DNA of 64,000 bases from Moorena sp. SIOASIH (GCF_010671925.1 NZ_JAAHIH010000004.1:549501-613500), one strand, 5' to 3'; numbered from the stretch's first letter, positions 27,572 to 36,830 are shown. Made by a program: numbers and translations. Notes: a model not told the origin generated them from the sequence alone.

Positions 27572-30367
27572 TTACAGGAAAACAAAATTATCGCTGTCAA
27601 GAGCACTCCCCTGAACTCCCCTCAGGACAGCCAACTCTTGACCTAAAGTACTGATTGAAACATCATCCTGATTTTGAGCGATCGCAATATCTTCAAACGT
27701 GACCCCTAGACCGCTAATCACCAGTACATCAACATCCAACTCAAAGTCAGTAATGGTGTTAGCAGTGCTAGGAAAAGCCGCAGCCGCAATCCAAAACTGA
27801 TCCGCGTCATCACCGCCAGTTAGCAAGTTATCACCATTGCCAGCAAACAAGATATCGTTACCCTCTTGACCAAACAATAGGTCGTTGGTGCCAGCAATCA
27901 AAATATCACCGTTGTCACCACCATCAAGTCGATTATTTCCCCTACCCACTGAAGCATTTAGAATATCGAAGCCAGCTTCACCAAAGAGTCGATCGTCAGT
28001 ACTAGCAAACAGTTCATCGTCCCCTTCGCCACCATACAGTTGATTGCCACCAGAGGTTGCAGAGGTATCGACTAAATCATTACCAGCACCAGCCAAGACA
28101 ATCACTGGACTCTCAAAAATAGTCAGCTGATCATCCTCAGGAGTGCCAAAGATCGGATTTGCTATAGCTGGAGAAACTCGTTGATTACCAAAGTCAATAC
28201 TATTGAAAATCTCACCAGGGTCAAGTTCAATGGTGTAAGTGCCAGACCCACCAGGAAAGGTTTGCTTCCAGCCTGGTAATACCACTTCAGCAACAGTGTA
28301 GGTATCTGGTTTGAGGTCAGTGAAGCTATAGTTCCCTTCAGCATCGGTTTTTGTGAAAGCTTCACCAGTATCAAGTTTACCATTCTGGTTCTGGTCGAGG
28401 TAAATCGTCCAGTTTTCCAAACCAGGTTCATCAGGCTCCCGCACACCATTGCCATTTAAGTCGTTCCACTTGATGCCAGAAATCGAGCCGTTTGTTGCTG
28501 TATCCACTAACTCCTGAATCGCCAAGTCTGCCTGAATTAATCCGAAGCCAGTACCATTATCGAATCCTTGATCAAACCCAGGAGTAAATGGGTCATCCAT
28601 ATCGAGAGCTGTACGCTCTAGAGTGTCGTAAATCACCTCAGGACTTGTTCCTGGAACAGCGTCAAGCATCAAAGCCGCCACTGCTGCCCCATGGGGAGCT
28701 GCAGCGGAAGTACCAAAGAAGTTCGGAAAGCCGTCTCCTTCAACATCCCGTCCTGGAAAGGGAGGAAAGAAAGTCGTGTTAGTGCCATCAGGAGCAACAA
28801 TTTCAGGCTTCTGTCGAATTTCAGGAGTTGCCAGACGATTGCCAGCCGGATCAAATAGGATCGGTGTAGTTCCAGCAGAAGAGAAACTCTGTGACACTGC
28901 TGGGTCAGTACCAAACGCTGGTGTATTTTGATAAAACGCGGCTCCCACTGCTTCAGCACCAGCAGCATTGGCATGACCATATACCGTTGAGCTGTTAGTA
29001 GCATACTCAATATTGTCCGCCTGCCTAAACTCAACATACTTGATCCGAGTGGGGTCTGAACCACCTTCCGGTTCATATTTTCCAATTGCTAGGTGGAAAT
29101 TAGCCGTTGCTCCTGTAGTGTTTTGGAAGAACAACAGCTCGACTGCATCCCGGCCTACATTAAAATCTACAGCGGATTCCAGCACTTTAGCATTCAAGTC
29201 GTCATTCTCAAACACGAAGATATCTAAGTCATTACTGGAACCAACTCCTCCTGCGGAGGCAAATGGCTGATCCCACTGAAACGACAGTAAGATACTCTCC
29301 CCATCGTCTAAGGTGAACTGTTGGAAAATATCTACACCGTCGGATGGGTCAAAATCATGGAATCGATATCCCCTATTGGCCGTGTCGTCCACACCGAGCC
29401 GGAAATCGCTTTCGTAGGAATCGCGGCTGTTATTACCAGCGGAAGAGAAATAAGAAACACCCTCAGCTACTACCCTATCTATTGCTTGAGCAATAATCCC
29501 ATCTTGGAACATTGGCTCAGCCAAATAAATAACGTCATCCACAATTACATCAGCACCAGCGACAGTTGCTAAGTCAACAATCCCCTTAGCGAAATTCCCT
29601 TGACCCAGAAATGCCGTATGAAACGCTAAATCAGCACCGGGAGCGACATCATGAATCAGTTGCAGCATGCCACGACCTTCATCAGTGTTGGAGGGGGAGA
29701 GGTCGTCTAGCAGCACATTGACGGTCGCCGTATTACCAAAGGGATTACCAATACCAGGAAGGTCCCCACTAGCGATATCGTCAGATTCTCCCCCTAGAAC
29801 ATTATAGCTGTCAGACAATACTCCGACAGTAACCCCACTGCCATCCACACCAAATCGGGTACGAGCAGCTTCAGCATTCATGGCTGCATCCCCTTGAGTG
29901 GTGGTTAGCCCGACATTGGTGATGGGACGATACGCTGGTTTGACAAACTTTAAGCTCTCTAAACTAGCCATCTCGTCAAGGGCTTGAATCGGTAGTACAC
30001 CGGAAACTACCGAACCATACATTGAGCCTTGCTGTAATCCTAACTCTTCTAGATCCTTTAATAGGGTAGTTGTATCTTGAGCTGCTACTGCATCAATCAC
30101 CACAAAACTGTTGCTTACTTGCAACAATTGGTTGTTGGATTGGAAGGGCAAGAAGGTAGTTTTTTCCAAGTAACCTTTGTGTTCTTCATAGAGTAAGGTC
30201 AGATGCCCACCTACTGTTTTGAACATTGGATTGCTTTTCTTGGTAGAACTAACCCCACTCTCTAGTAGCCCCGAATCCATAGCAGATGAACGTTCGTCAC
30301 TGAAGTCACCTTTAAGATTAACTGTTTCTTCACCCCAAGAGTTTTCAGCCATCATGTCTTCAGCCAT
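27572..30367 (-). CDS. Secreted subtilase/sedolisin-like serine protease with SdrD-B and RTX repeats
   Basis: 931 residues. The protease domain (about 165-620) has Asp in VTVGVLSDSYN (about 186), the oxyanion Asn in FSSAGNNSR and Ser in FFGTSAAAPHG (about 552). Where subtilases have HGT, this has TDEGRGM (about 228), so Glu may take the His place as in sedolisins (S53). Residues 629-727 form an SdrD B-like domain (GIKWNDLNGNGVREPDEPG) and 770-860 are RTX calcium repeats (LYGGEGDDEL, LFGQEGNDIL). RTX repeats point to type I secretion. A degraded paralogue lies downstream at 25415-26312. Confidence 0.85.
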   Translation of the reverse strand: MAEDMMAENSWGEETVNLKGDFSDERSSAMDSGLLESGVSSTKKSNPMFKTVGGHLTLLYEEHKGYLEKTTFLPFQSNNQLLQVSNSFVVIDAVAAQDTTTLLKDLEELGLQQGSMYGSVVSGVLPIQALDEMASLESLKFVKPAYRPITNVGLTTTQGDAAMNAEAARTRFGVDGSGVTVGVLSDSYNVLGGESDDIASGDLPGIGNPFGNTATVNVLLDDLSPSNTDEGRGMLQLIHDVAPGADLAFHTAFLGQGNFAKGIVDLATVAGADVIVDDVIYLAEPMFQDGIIAQAIDRVVAEGVSYFSSAGNNSRDSYESDFRLGVDDTANRGYRFHDFDPSDGVDIFQQFTLDDGESILLSFQWDQPFASAGGVGSSNDLDIFVFENDDLNAKVLESAVDFNVGRDAVELLFFQNTTGATANFHLAIGKYEPEGGSDPTRIKYVEFRQADNIEYATNSSTVYGHANAAGAEAVGAAFYQNTPAFGTDPAVSQSFSSAGTTPILFDPAGNRLATPEIRQKPEIVAPDGTNTTFFPPFPGRDVEGDGFPNFFGTSAAAPHGAAVAALMLDAVPGTSPEVIYDTLERTALDMDDPFTPGFDQGFDNGTGFGLIQADLAIQELVDTATNGSISGIKWNDLNGNGVREPDEPGLENWTIYLDQNQNGKLDTGEAFTKTDAEGNYSFTDLKPDTYTVAEVVLPGWKQTFPGGSGTYTIELDPGEIFNSIDFGNQRVSPAIANPIFGTPEDDQLTIFESPVIVLAGAGNDLVDTSATSGGNQLYGGEGDDELFASTDDRLFGEAGFDILNASVGRGNNRLDGGDNGDILIAGTNDLLFGQEGNDILFAGNGDNLLTGGDDADQFWIAAAAFPSTANTITDFELDVDVLVISGLGVTFEDIAIAQNQDDVSISTLGQELAVLRGVQGSALDSDNFVFL

Positions 30368-30473
30368 AATAAATAATTATCCTGCTCTGATTAGTCAGTA
30401 ATCTTGAGCAGAACATTTTAGATTAATTATCTATTAATTATCTAGGGATGATCGTGAATGGTAAATCGTGAAT

Positions 30474-30554
30474 TCTACTCAGATTAATTATCTAGTAATG
30501 AGAGAAAATCGGAAATTCTACTTAGATTAATTATTTAGTAATGAGAGAAAATCG
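30474..30554. repeat. 43-bp tandem repeat, two copies
   Basis: Units start at 30474 and 30517; each reads tctact(c/t)agattaattat, then (c/t)tagtaatgagagaaaatcg, with five extra bases between. It lies between the divergent protease and DUF433 genes and could carry regulatory sites. Confidence 0.75.
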
Positions 30555-30625
30555 TCTTAAATAAGTTCGGAGCAGTTAGCGGTACGCTAAAATTAAAGGA
30601 ACTCCTACTATACGGAATAACCGAC

Positions 30626-30835
30626 ATGAAAACCGCAGCCCGTGTTATTCATAGCGACCCTGACATCCTGGGAGGAACCCCTGTTTTTGTTGGAACTCGT
30701 GTGCCAATAAAAACTTTGCTCGATTATCTCAAAGCAGGGGATCCACTCGACGAATTCTTAGAGCATTTTCCCAGTGTTAGCCGCGAGCAAGCGATCGCAG
30801 CCCTTGAATTGGCGGTAGTGGTACAGAATTCGTGA
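30626..30835 (+). CDS. DUF433-family small protein (antitoxin-like)
   Basis: 69 residues with DUF433 hallmarks: DPDILGGTPVFVGTRVPIKT, LEHFPSVSREQAIAALE. DUF433 proteins are winged/HTH-like and usually pair with a PIN-like DUF5615 toxin. No such gene follows here: the sequence goes straight into tactccc heptamers (30841-30880) and the Wzc gene on the other strand. It therefore looks like an orphan antitoxin or a lone regulator. Confidence 0.82.
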   Translation: MKTAARVIHSDPDILGGTPVFVGTRVPIKTLLDYLKAGDPLDEFLEHFPSVSREQAIAALELAVVVQNS

Positions 30836-30907
30836 TTTTAGCTCCCTACTCCCTACTCCCTACTCCCTACTCCCTGCTCCCTGTTCCCTTTGCTATATAT
30901 GAGCTAA

Positions 30908-33100
30908 TCACTCATAACTAGCAACATCAAGTATTCTATTAAGAGCAACGCTTTCATCTGAAATGTATTCCTGAGAAAAATAGTAATAACTGTTAGGCTC
31001 ATTATCAGGAATCACGCCATTAACGACCAAGCCCAGAACAGTCTGACCAGACTGCTCCAAAAGTCCCTTGGCGAAAGCAGCACTACCGGAATCTACCACT
31101 CCAGGTCGGGAAACTAACAGCACACCATCGGTCATTTTTCCTAGGATAGGAGCATCAGCAGCAACGTTTAAAGAAGGGGTATCAATAATCACAAAGTCGT
31201 AACGACTAGCAACATGGTTAATCAATGAAGCCATGCGCTCGGAATCCAGAAGCACTGCTGGATTAGGAGGTACTACTCCAGAGGTCAGGACATCCAGAGT
31301 CTCGCTCACTGGTTTAATGGCATCCCCCAATTGAACCTGATTAACAAGCATATTGCTCAAGCCCACTTCATTCGATAAATCCCAGATCCGATGTTGAACA
31401 GGCTTATGGAGATCAGCATCGATTAACAATACCTTACTTCCTCGCTGAGCAATCACTGCTGCTAAATTAGCAGACACGGTTGACTTACCTTCTTGAGGTA
31501 AGGAACTAGTTACAGTCACCGCCTTGAGGGCTTTATCTGAACTCAAAAACTTGAGATTTGCTTGCAGCATCCGATAGGATTCACTGATGGGAGACCGAGG
31601 CGTATTCCGAACAATAACTTGGGGCGTAAATGGATCTAAAACTTCCTGTGATGGATTTAATAATTGAGATTTAATAAAGTGGGGAATAACACCCAGTAAG
31701 GTAAACTTAAATAATTGCTTAACGTCTTTAATCGTTTTCAGAGATTTATCTCTGGTTTCTAAAATATAAATAATTGCTGCGGTCGCCAACAGTCCCTGAA
31801 AGCAAGCAGCAATATAGGCTATCTTAGCAGAAGAAATCGGAATTATCGGCACCTGAGCCCCCGCAATAATGCGGGCATTACCCATGTTTTGATTTTCCGC
31901 TACCTGAATTTCTCCAAGCTTATTTAGCAACAGAGAATAGGTAGATTGGGACACATCAAGTTGGCGTTCTAACTCCCGCTGCTGTTGTTCCAGTCTAGGG
32001 AGATCGTTAAGTCGTTTTCGGTAAGCGGTTTGGGCATTGACTAACGCTTTTGTCTGATTAGCCAAACCTAAACGAGCTGCTTCTAATTCTACTAGCTCTT
32101 TAGTCAGTTCTTGTTGTAACTCTCCCAGTTGAAAAAGCTGGCTAGGAGGTCTGGGCTTAGCCTTAGAAACCTGTTTAACTCGCTGGTTTAGGATACCTTT
32201 TAGGCTGGCTACCTTATTTTCTAGCTTAGCAATTGTGGGATGGGTGGGTTGGAAACGGTTACGCTCAAGGGCCAGTTCGACTTCCACTTGGCGCAATTCT
32301 TGGAGTGCCTCCTGCACCTCAGGAGACTGCTTGAGAGCCGTTAGAGCGATAGCTTGCTTGGAGTTCATGCCCAATCGTGTTTGGAGCGATTCGTACTGGG
32401 CATTGACATCAGCCATTTTAGACTGATTTTGGGCAATTTCTTTTTGCAAATCTGTCAGCACCTCGATAGCTGAGCGAGCTTCTGCGTCTAAAGATATCAC
32501 TTGATTCTCTTGTTTGAACTGACGCAAAGCTGCTTCTGTTTTACTAACAGTAGCTTCTGCTTGAGGTAACTGTTTCTCAATAAACTTCCGGGCAGCTACA
32601 GCTTCAGCCCGTTGAAAATCTAAGTGATTTTCTAAATAGATACTCATTAGTTGATTAACAACTGCTGCTGCTTCTTGAGGGTCTTGAGATTGGTAAGACA
32701 CTTCCAGAAGATCAGTTTTCCGGATATTGGTAACACTGACATTGTGTAAAAAGTCTTTAATTGCTAAAGGTTTCCCCTGATTATCTGTAAGATTTAGTGC
32801 GGTGATTGTCTTTTGAGCCAGAGGCTCAGACATCATGATGTTGGCTTCTGTATCTAGAGGATTAGTTTGGTCTACCAGAGGTTGTAAAATACCGATTTCT
32901 TTACCTACCTCGGTGACTGAAGACGTGGTATTAAGCCGCTTAAATAACAGCAATCCTTGGGCTACATATACCGGTTTTTGCAATGATGCCACCAGAGACA
33001 TAATCACAGAAACTGTTACAAAAATACCGGAAGCTGGTAACCAACGTCGCTTCAGGATCCACCAATATTGTTCAAACCTTGAGGATTCAGGAGATTCCAT
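30908..33100 (-). CDS. Wzc/GumC-like polysaccharide co-polymerase with BY-kinase domain
   Basis: 730 residues. A Wzz-type chain-length domain with membrane helices near 20-38 and 428-446 brackets a long periplasmic coiled-coil region (about 160-410). The cytoplasmic C-terminus is a bacterial tyrosine kinase: Walker A SLPQEGKSTVSANLA (about 533), Walker A' VLLIDADLHKP (about 557), Walker B FVIIDTPS (about 637). A tyrosine-containing tail (NSYYYFSQEY) is the likely autophosphorylation site. It controls chain length and export of exopolysaccharide, so it belongs functionally with the 6-23 kb locus despite opposite orientation. Confidence 0.9.
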   Translation of the reverse strand: MESPESSRFEQYWWILKRRWLPASGIFVTVSVIMSLVASLQKPVYVAQGLLLFKRLNTTSSVTEVGKEIGILQPLVDQTNPLDTEANIMMSEPLAQKTITALNLTDNQGKPLAIKDFLHNVSVTNIRKTDLLEVSYQSQDPQEAAAVVNQLMSIYLENHLDFQRAEAVAARKFIEKQLPQAEATVSKTEAALRQFKQENQVISLDAEARSAIEVLTDLQKEIAQNQSKMADVNAQYESLQTRLGMNSKQAIALTALKQSPEVQEALQELRQVEVELALERNRFQPTHPTIAKLENKVASLKGILNQRVKQVSKAKPRPPSQLFQLGELQQELTKELVELEAARLGLANQTKALVNAQTAYRKRLNDLPRLEQQQRELERQLDVSQSTYSLLLNKLGEIQVAENQNMGNARIIAGAQVPIIPISSAKIAYIAACFQGLLATAAIIYILETRDKSLKTIKDVKQLFKFTLLGVIPHFIKSQLLNPSQEVLDPFTPQVIVRNTPRSPISESYRMLQANLKFLSSDKALKAVTVTSSLPQEGKSTVSANLAAVIAQRGSKVLLIDADLHKPVQHRIWDLSNEVGLSNMLVNQVQLGDAIKPVSETLDVLTSGVVPPNPAVLLDSERMASLINHVASRYDFVIIDTPSLNVAADAPILGKMTDGVLLVSRPGVVDSGSAAFAKGLLEQSGQTVLGLVVNGVIPDNEPNSYYYFSQEYISDESVALNRILDVASYE

Positions 33101-33687
33101 AAATAGCTCAAGAAAAAATTGTTTAAGTACCTGATGCTTATTTAGGGATATCCTAGCCCAGCCAATAGTCTCAATTGTGCCAATACGCCAATAGGCGAAT
33201 TTGATTACTGTTTGTTGTTTCAGGTAGGGAACAGGGAACAGGGAACAGGGAACAGGGAACAGGGAACAGGGAATATGGCATCAAAAATTCTCACAATTCC
33301 TACACGGATTGCTAAAGTTGAAAATTTACCTGTAAAGGTAGGAAACAGGGAACGGCGAAGGGGTAACAGTGATAAGATTTGACTATTTAAATACTAAAAG
33401 TGATTGTTATCACTGTCTGTATGCAGTCTATCATGGTCAATTTTGATGTGTGAGTCACCTGCATGCACCTGTCTTGATGCAGTCGCTCATGGGGGAAACC
33501 CCCAAGACCGCGCTGCATCGCTGTAAGCCCCGTGGAAACCCCCTGTTCCCTGTTCCCTATTCCCTGTTCCCTATTCCCTAAAACCCACCGGCCTAATTAT
33601 CTCAGCCAAGTGAAAAACGCTGTAGTATTTCCAATAGGCTTAAAAATTGCCGGATTTGACGAGATTATCACCAGAGCACCTGTTTGT
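33101..33687. repeat. Repeat-filled region before Rubisco activase
   Basis: gggaaca heptamers at 33228-33273, repeat A at 33473-33522 and a gttccct/attccct heptamer tract at 33544-33579. The activase frame is open back to 33532, but residues before MSQHYY would be encoded by the heptamers. The divergent promoters of wzc-like and rca genes should lie in 33110-33470; I could not place boxes with confidence. Confidence 0.6.
33473..33522. repeat. Dispersed repeat A, copy 2
   Basis: cttgatgcagtcgctcatgg, a gggggaaaccccc core, then ccgcgctgcatcgct. Closely matches 1910-1959. Confidence 0.75.
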
Positions 33688-35034
33688 ATGTCCCAGCACT
33701 ATTACATTTCTCCCCGGTTTATCGATAAACTGGCAGTTCACATCACTAAAAACTTCCTTGAGATACCTCATGTCCGTGTGCCTCTAATTTTGGGAATTCA
33801 TGGACGGAAGGGGGAGGGTAAGTCCTTTCAGTGTGAGCTTGTGTTCGAGCGCATGGGAATTGAAGCGGTTCATATGTCTTCTGGTGAGCTAGAAAGCCCA
33901 GATGCTGGGGATCCAGCCCGTCTGATCCGCTTGCGCTACCGAGAAACGGCTGAAATGATCCGAGTCAAGGGTAAGATGTGTGTGCTGATGATTAATGACT
34001 TGGATGCTGGGGCGGGACGGTTCGATGAACGCACCCAATATACGGTAAATACCCAGCTGGTGCATGGTACGTTGATGAACATTGCTGATAATCCCACCAA
34101 TGTCCAACTTCCAGGGAGTTATGACTCACAACCGATCCACCGAGTACCGATTATTGTCACTGGTAATGATTTTTCTACTCTCTATGCGCCCTTGACTCGG
34201 GATGGTCGGATGACCAAATTCTACTGGGAGCCCAACCGAGAAGACCGGATTGGTATTGTTAGTGGTATCTTTCACGGAGATGGACTCTCTAGCGGGGAGA
34301 TTGAACAACTGATTGATACCTTCGACAATCAAGCCATTGATTTCTTCAGTGCTTTGCGATCGCGTATTTACGATGAACAAATCCGTAAGTTTATTTACGA
34401 TATTGGTCTAGACCGAGTTTCCTCTCGTGTAGTCAACACTAAGGAAGGACCGCCCAAATTTGAAACACCAAACTTTAGCCTCTCCCGCTTAATTGAGTTT
34501 GGAGAACTGATTAAAGCTGAACAGCAACGGTTAGAACTCAGCGGACTAGCTAGGGAGTACAATCAAGTTCCGTCCCTGACGAGCCACGCAAGTAATACAA
34601 ATACTAATACAAATAGTAATTATACTATCCCAACCCCTGACCAACCTCAAGCAAACCACAAGACACCTCTATCCAATTCAGTCATCAGTGAGTCAACTAG
34701 CCCTAAGGTCGCCAACGGCTTAAATCACTCTGAGACAGGAGAGCACAACGGTAGCAAAAAGCCATTAGATCTAGGATTAGATCTAGAAACGCAAGACCAG
34801 ATTGGAGAGCTTTTGGCTCAAGGTTACCGCCTTACCCTAGAATACGGCAATGAGCGTCGGGTTAAGAATAATGCTTGGAAAAGTGGGAATCCATTACCAG
34901 AAAACAATGTATCGGAAGCGATCGCTGCTTTGACAGAACGCTTAGGGGAGCATAAGGGTGAGTATGTGCGCCTAATTGGTATCGACACCAAAGCCAAGCG
35001 GCGGGTTCTCGAAAAGATTATCCAACGGCCTTGA
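33688..35034 (+). CDS. rca: Rubisco activase with C-terminal small-subunit-like domain
   Basis: 448 residues from ATG 33688 (MSQHYYISPRFIDKLAVH). AAA+ motor: Walker A GIHGRKGEGKSFQ (about 36-48), Walker B CVLMINDLDAGAG (about 95-107), and GNDFSTLYAPLTRDGRM as the sensor region. After a polar Asn/Thr-rich linker (about 295-360) the C-terminal 90 residues (QIGELLAQGYRLTLEYGNER, NNAWKSGNPLPE) resemble the Rubisco small subunit (SSUL), as in CcmM and cyanobacterial activases. It remodels inhibited Rubisco, probably at carboxysomes. The upstream in-frame extension from 33532 is heptamer-repeat sequence and rejected as coding. Confidence 0.9.
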   Translation: MSQHYYISPRFIDKLAVHITKNFLEIPHVRVPLILGIHGRKGEGKSFQCELVFERMGIEAVHMSSGELESPDAGDPARLIRLRYRETAEMIRVKGKMCVLMINDLDAGAGRFDERTQYTVNTQLVHGTLMNIADNPTNVQLPGSYDSQPIHRVPIIVTGNDFSTLYAPLTRDGRMTKFYWEPNREDRIGIVSGIFHGDGLSSGEIEQLIDTFDNQAIDFFSALRSRIYDEQIRKFIYDIGLDRVSSRVVNTKEGPPKFETPNFSLSRLIEFGELIKAEQQRLELSGLAREYNQVPSLTSHASNTNTNTNSNYTIPTPDQPQANHKTPLSNSVISESTSPKVANGLNHSETGEHNGSKKPLDLGLDLETQDQIGELLAQGYRLTLEYGNERRVKNNAWKSGNPLPENNVSEAIAALTERLGEHKGEYVRLIGIDTKAKRRVLEKIIQRP

Positions 35035-35423
35035 TCTTTCTCCTCCTTGAAGATAGGGAGATGGGGAGATGGGGAGATGGGGAGATGGGGAGTGTGGGAA
35101 GTGTGGGAAGTGTGGGGAGATGGGGAGATGGGGAGATGGGGAGATGGGGGAGTGTGGGAAGTGTGGGGAGATGGGGAGATGGGGAGATGGGGAGTAAGAT
35201 CAGTATTCCCTCTTGCCGATTCCCGATTCCCGATTCCCGATTCCCGATTCCCAATTCTAAATTCTAAATTCGCGCATTCCCGATTCCCGATTCCCGATTC
35301 CCGATTCCCGATTCCCAATTCTAAATTCTAAATTCTAAATTCGCGCATTCCCTGCTCCCTACTCCCTACTCCCTGCTCCCTCCTCCCTTAACCAATTAAC
35401 CATTAAAAACCATAAATTATAAC
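35035..35423. repeat. Long octamer and heptamer arrays
   Basis: gatgggga octamers with gtgtgggaa variants at 35055-35200; gattccc heptamers at 35218-35252 and 35277-35313; ctaaatt heptamers; then ctccctact units up to 35388. The cassette 'gattccc array, ctaaatt array, cgcgcattcc' is itself duplicated (35218-35280 and 35281-35350). Confidence 0.85.
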
Positions 35424-36155
35424 ATGACTAATGACAATAACTTGATTTACTCCTACCCACCCCTAAAAGCTGGAACTTTACTCAAACGCTACAAACGTTT
35501 TCTTGCGGATATTGAACTGCCATCAGGGGAAATTATTACTGCTCACTGCCCGAACACTGGCCCAATGATCGGAGTTTCAACTATTGGCTCTCCTGTACAA
35601 GTGTCCCATAGTGATAACCCAAAGCGGAAGTTACAATATACTTGGGAAATGATTCAGGTCAAGGACAATGAACCAACTTGGGTAGGGGTTAATACCGCTT
35701 TACCTAATCGAGTGATTAAGTCAGCATTGGAACAAAAACTGATTCCCGAGTTAGCGGACAGCTACAGCGAAATCCGCCCTGAGGTGCGTTACGGAAAAGA
35801 ACGGAAAAGCCGGGTGGATTTTTTACTGACTGGCTCAGAGCGCCCGATTTATTTAGAAGTGAAAAGTGCTACCTTAGCTGAAGAGAATCGTGCTTTGTTC
35901 CCTGATACAGTTACTACTCGTGGACAAAAACATCTGCAAGAACTGATGGCACTACTTCCTGAAGCACGAGCGGTCATGCTTTATTTTATTAATCGTGCTG
36001 ATTGTTTGCACTTTGCTCCTGGTGATAACTATGACCCAAACTATGGTAAACTTTTAAGAGAAGCAGTTAGCAAAGGTTTGGAAGTGTTGCCTTGTCGCTT
36101 TGAAATTACCCCGTTAGGAGTTCGCTATTTGGGGTTAGCAACCTTTGAGTGTTGA
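35424..36155 (+). CDS. sfsA: SfsA family nuclease
   Basis: 243 residues, the full family length. SfsA-type N-terminus (LLKRYKRFLADIEL, TAHCPNTGPMIG), TALPNRVIKSAL near 88, and a PD-(D/E)xK-like site with RVDFLL (about 131) and YLEVKSATL (about 143), then FPDTVTTRGQKHLQEL. Known members act as DNA/RNA nucleases and were first linked to sugar fermentation regulation in E. coli. No operon partner is evident. Confidence 0.92.
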   Translation: MTNDNNLIYSYPPLKAGTLLKRYKRFLADIELPSGEIITAHCPNTGPMIGVSTIGSPVQVSHSDNPKRKLQYTWEMIQVKDNEPTWVGVNTALPNRVIKSALEQKLIPELADSYSEIRPEVRYGKERKSRVDFLLTGSERPIYLEVKSATLAEENRALFPDTVTTRGQKHLQELMALLPEARAVMLYFINRADCLHFAPGDNYDPNYGKLLREAVSKGLEVLPCRFEITPLGVRYLGLATFEC

Positions 36156-36275
36156 GGGTGTTAGTCGGTTATATATAATTTTTCTTTGAGTTGTTAATAA
36201 AATCCCTTAGGGAAAGGCAAGAGGCAAGAGGCATGCATGCTAGAGTTAATCAACTATAGAGGGATGTTGGGTAGG

Positions 36276-36306
36276 GATGCAGTCCCTCCCCATAAGGGAC
36301 TGCATC
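36276..36306. repeat. 12-bp inverted repeat hairpin (repeat A relative)
   Basis: gatgcagtccct and agggactgcatc enclose a 7-base loop. It shares the tgcatcaagac end of repeat A. There is no T-run, so it is not a standard terminator. Confidence 0.7.
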
Positions 36307-36435
36307 AAGACACTAGATTTGATCTAACTGTTTAATCAAATCCAACCTTAGCAAACTACGTCACTATTACGTGCTCTAAATAATCCTCTCTTATCCCAAA
36401 TAGCGAGGGTTCAGCATCGCTAACCTGAAGTGGTA

Positions 36436-36720
36436 TTAGTGATGCTTGAAAGGGAACTTACAGATAAAAGGTGGCTTAAAGCCAAAGGGCTTTTTAATCC
36501 GAACGGGGCGCTTCTTAGGCACAAAGGGCTTAGGCATTTTGAACTTAAAGTCATCGTCATCAAATTCAAACTTATCATCATCGCGGTCATCATCGCGGTC
36601 ATCATCATCTTTGCCCTTGGCGAAGTCTTTATATTTGCCGTGGCTTCCTGCAATCTCGTTGAGTTCATCTTCTGACAAATCTGCCATGAACTCCAAATCA
36701 GTATTTAGATAGTTATCCAT
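36436..36720 (-). CDS. Small RiPP-precursor-like peptide, D/K/F/P-rich
   Basis: 94 residues from ATG 36720. The N-terminus (LEFMADLSEDELNEIAGS) has the acidic amphipathic helix ending in AG seen in Nif11/NHLP-type and related bacteriocin leaders. The remainder is strikingly two-part: an acidic run (residues 38-57, mostly Asp with a few Arg/Lys/Phe) and a basic Lys/Pro/Phe-rich tail (58-94) with one Cys at 87. A good Shine-Dalgarno (AGGAGA) lies 8 bases upstream, and two symmetric elements lie further up, supporting a real gene. No modification enzyme or transporter is adjacent. Leader and core roles are inferred; it could instead be a small secreted or polyelectrolyte protein. Confidence 0.65.
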   Translation of the reverse strand: MDNYLNTDLEFMADLSEDELNEIAGSHGKYKDFAKGKDDDDRDDDRDDDKFEFDDDDFKFKMPKPFVPKKRPVRIKKPFGFKPPFICKFPFKHH

Positions 36721-36728
36721 TGGAAAAA

Positions 36729-36734
36729 TCTCCT
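36729..36734 (-). promoter_or_regulatory. Ribosome binding site of the small peptide gene
   Basis: AGGAGA on the minus strand, 8 bases before the ATG at 36720. It is a better match than at most genes in this window and supports this start. Confidence 0.7.
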
Positions 36735-36758
36735 GTTCAAACTGTTTAAGAAGTCCAC

Positions 36759-36798
36759 TTTAGGGAAAATTGACCCTTGTGAGTCTCATTTCCCTAAA
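36759..36798 (-). promoter_or_regulatory. 10-bp perfect inverted repeat upstream of the peptide gene
   Basis: tttagggaaa (36759-36768) and tttccctaaa (36789-36798) with a 20-base spacer. It could be a leader stem-loop or a dimeric operator. Confidence 0.5.
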
Positions 36799-36810
36799 AT
36801 GAATGATTCG

Positions 36811-36830
36811 GGTAACCTAATTAGGTAACC
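36811..36830. promoter_or_regulatory. Paired GGTAACC motifs (operator-like)
   Basis: GGTAACC-TAATTA-GGTAACC: two direct copies around a perfect 12-bp palindrome (ACCTAATTAGGT). It lies about 90 bp upstream of the peptide gene start. A regulator-binding site is plausible but unproven. Confidence 0.4.

Noticed and set aside
33532..33687. 52-residue N-terminal extension of Rubisco activase
   Set aside because: It is encoded largely by gttccct/attccct heptamers; the family begins at MSQHYYISPRF.
35050..35390. CRISPR array
   Set aside because: Units are 7-8 bp and contiguous with no unique spacers; no cas genes are in the window.
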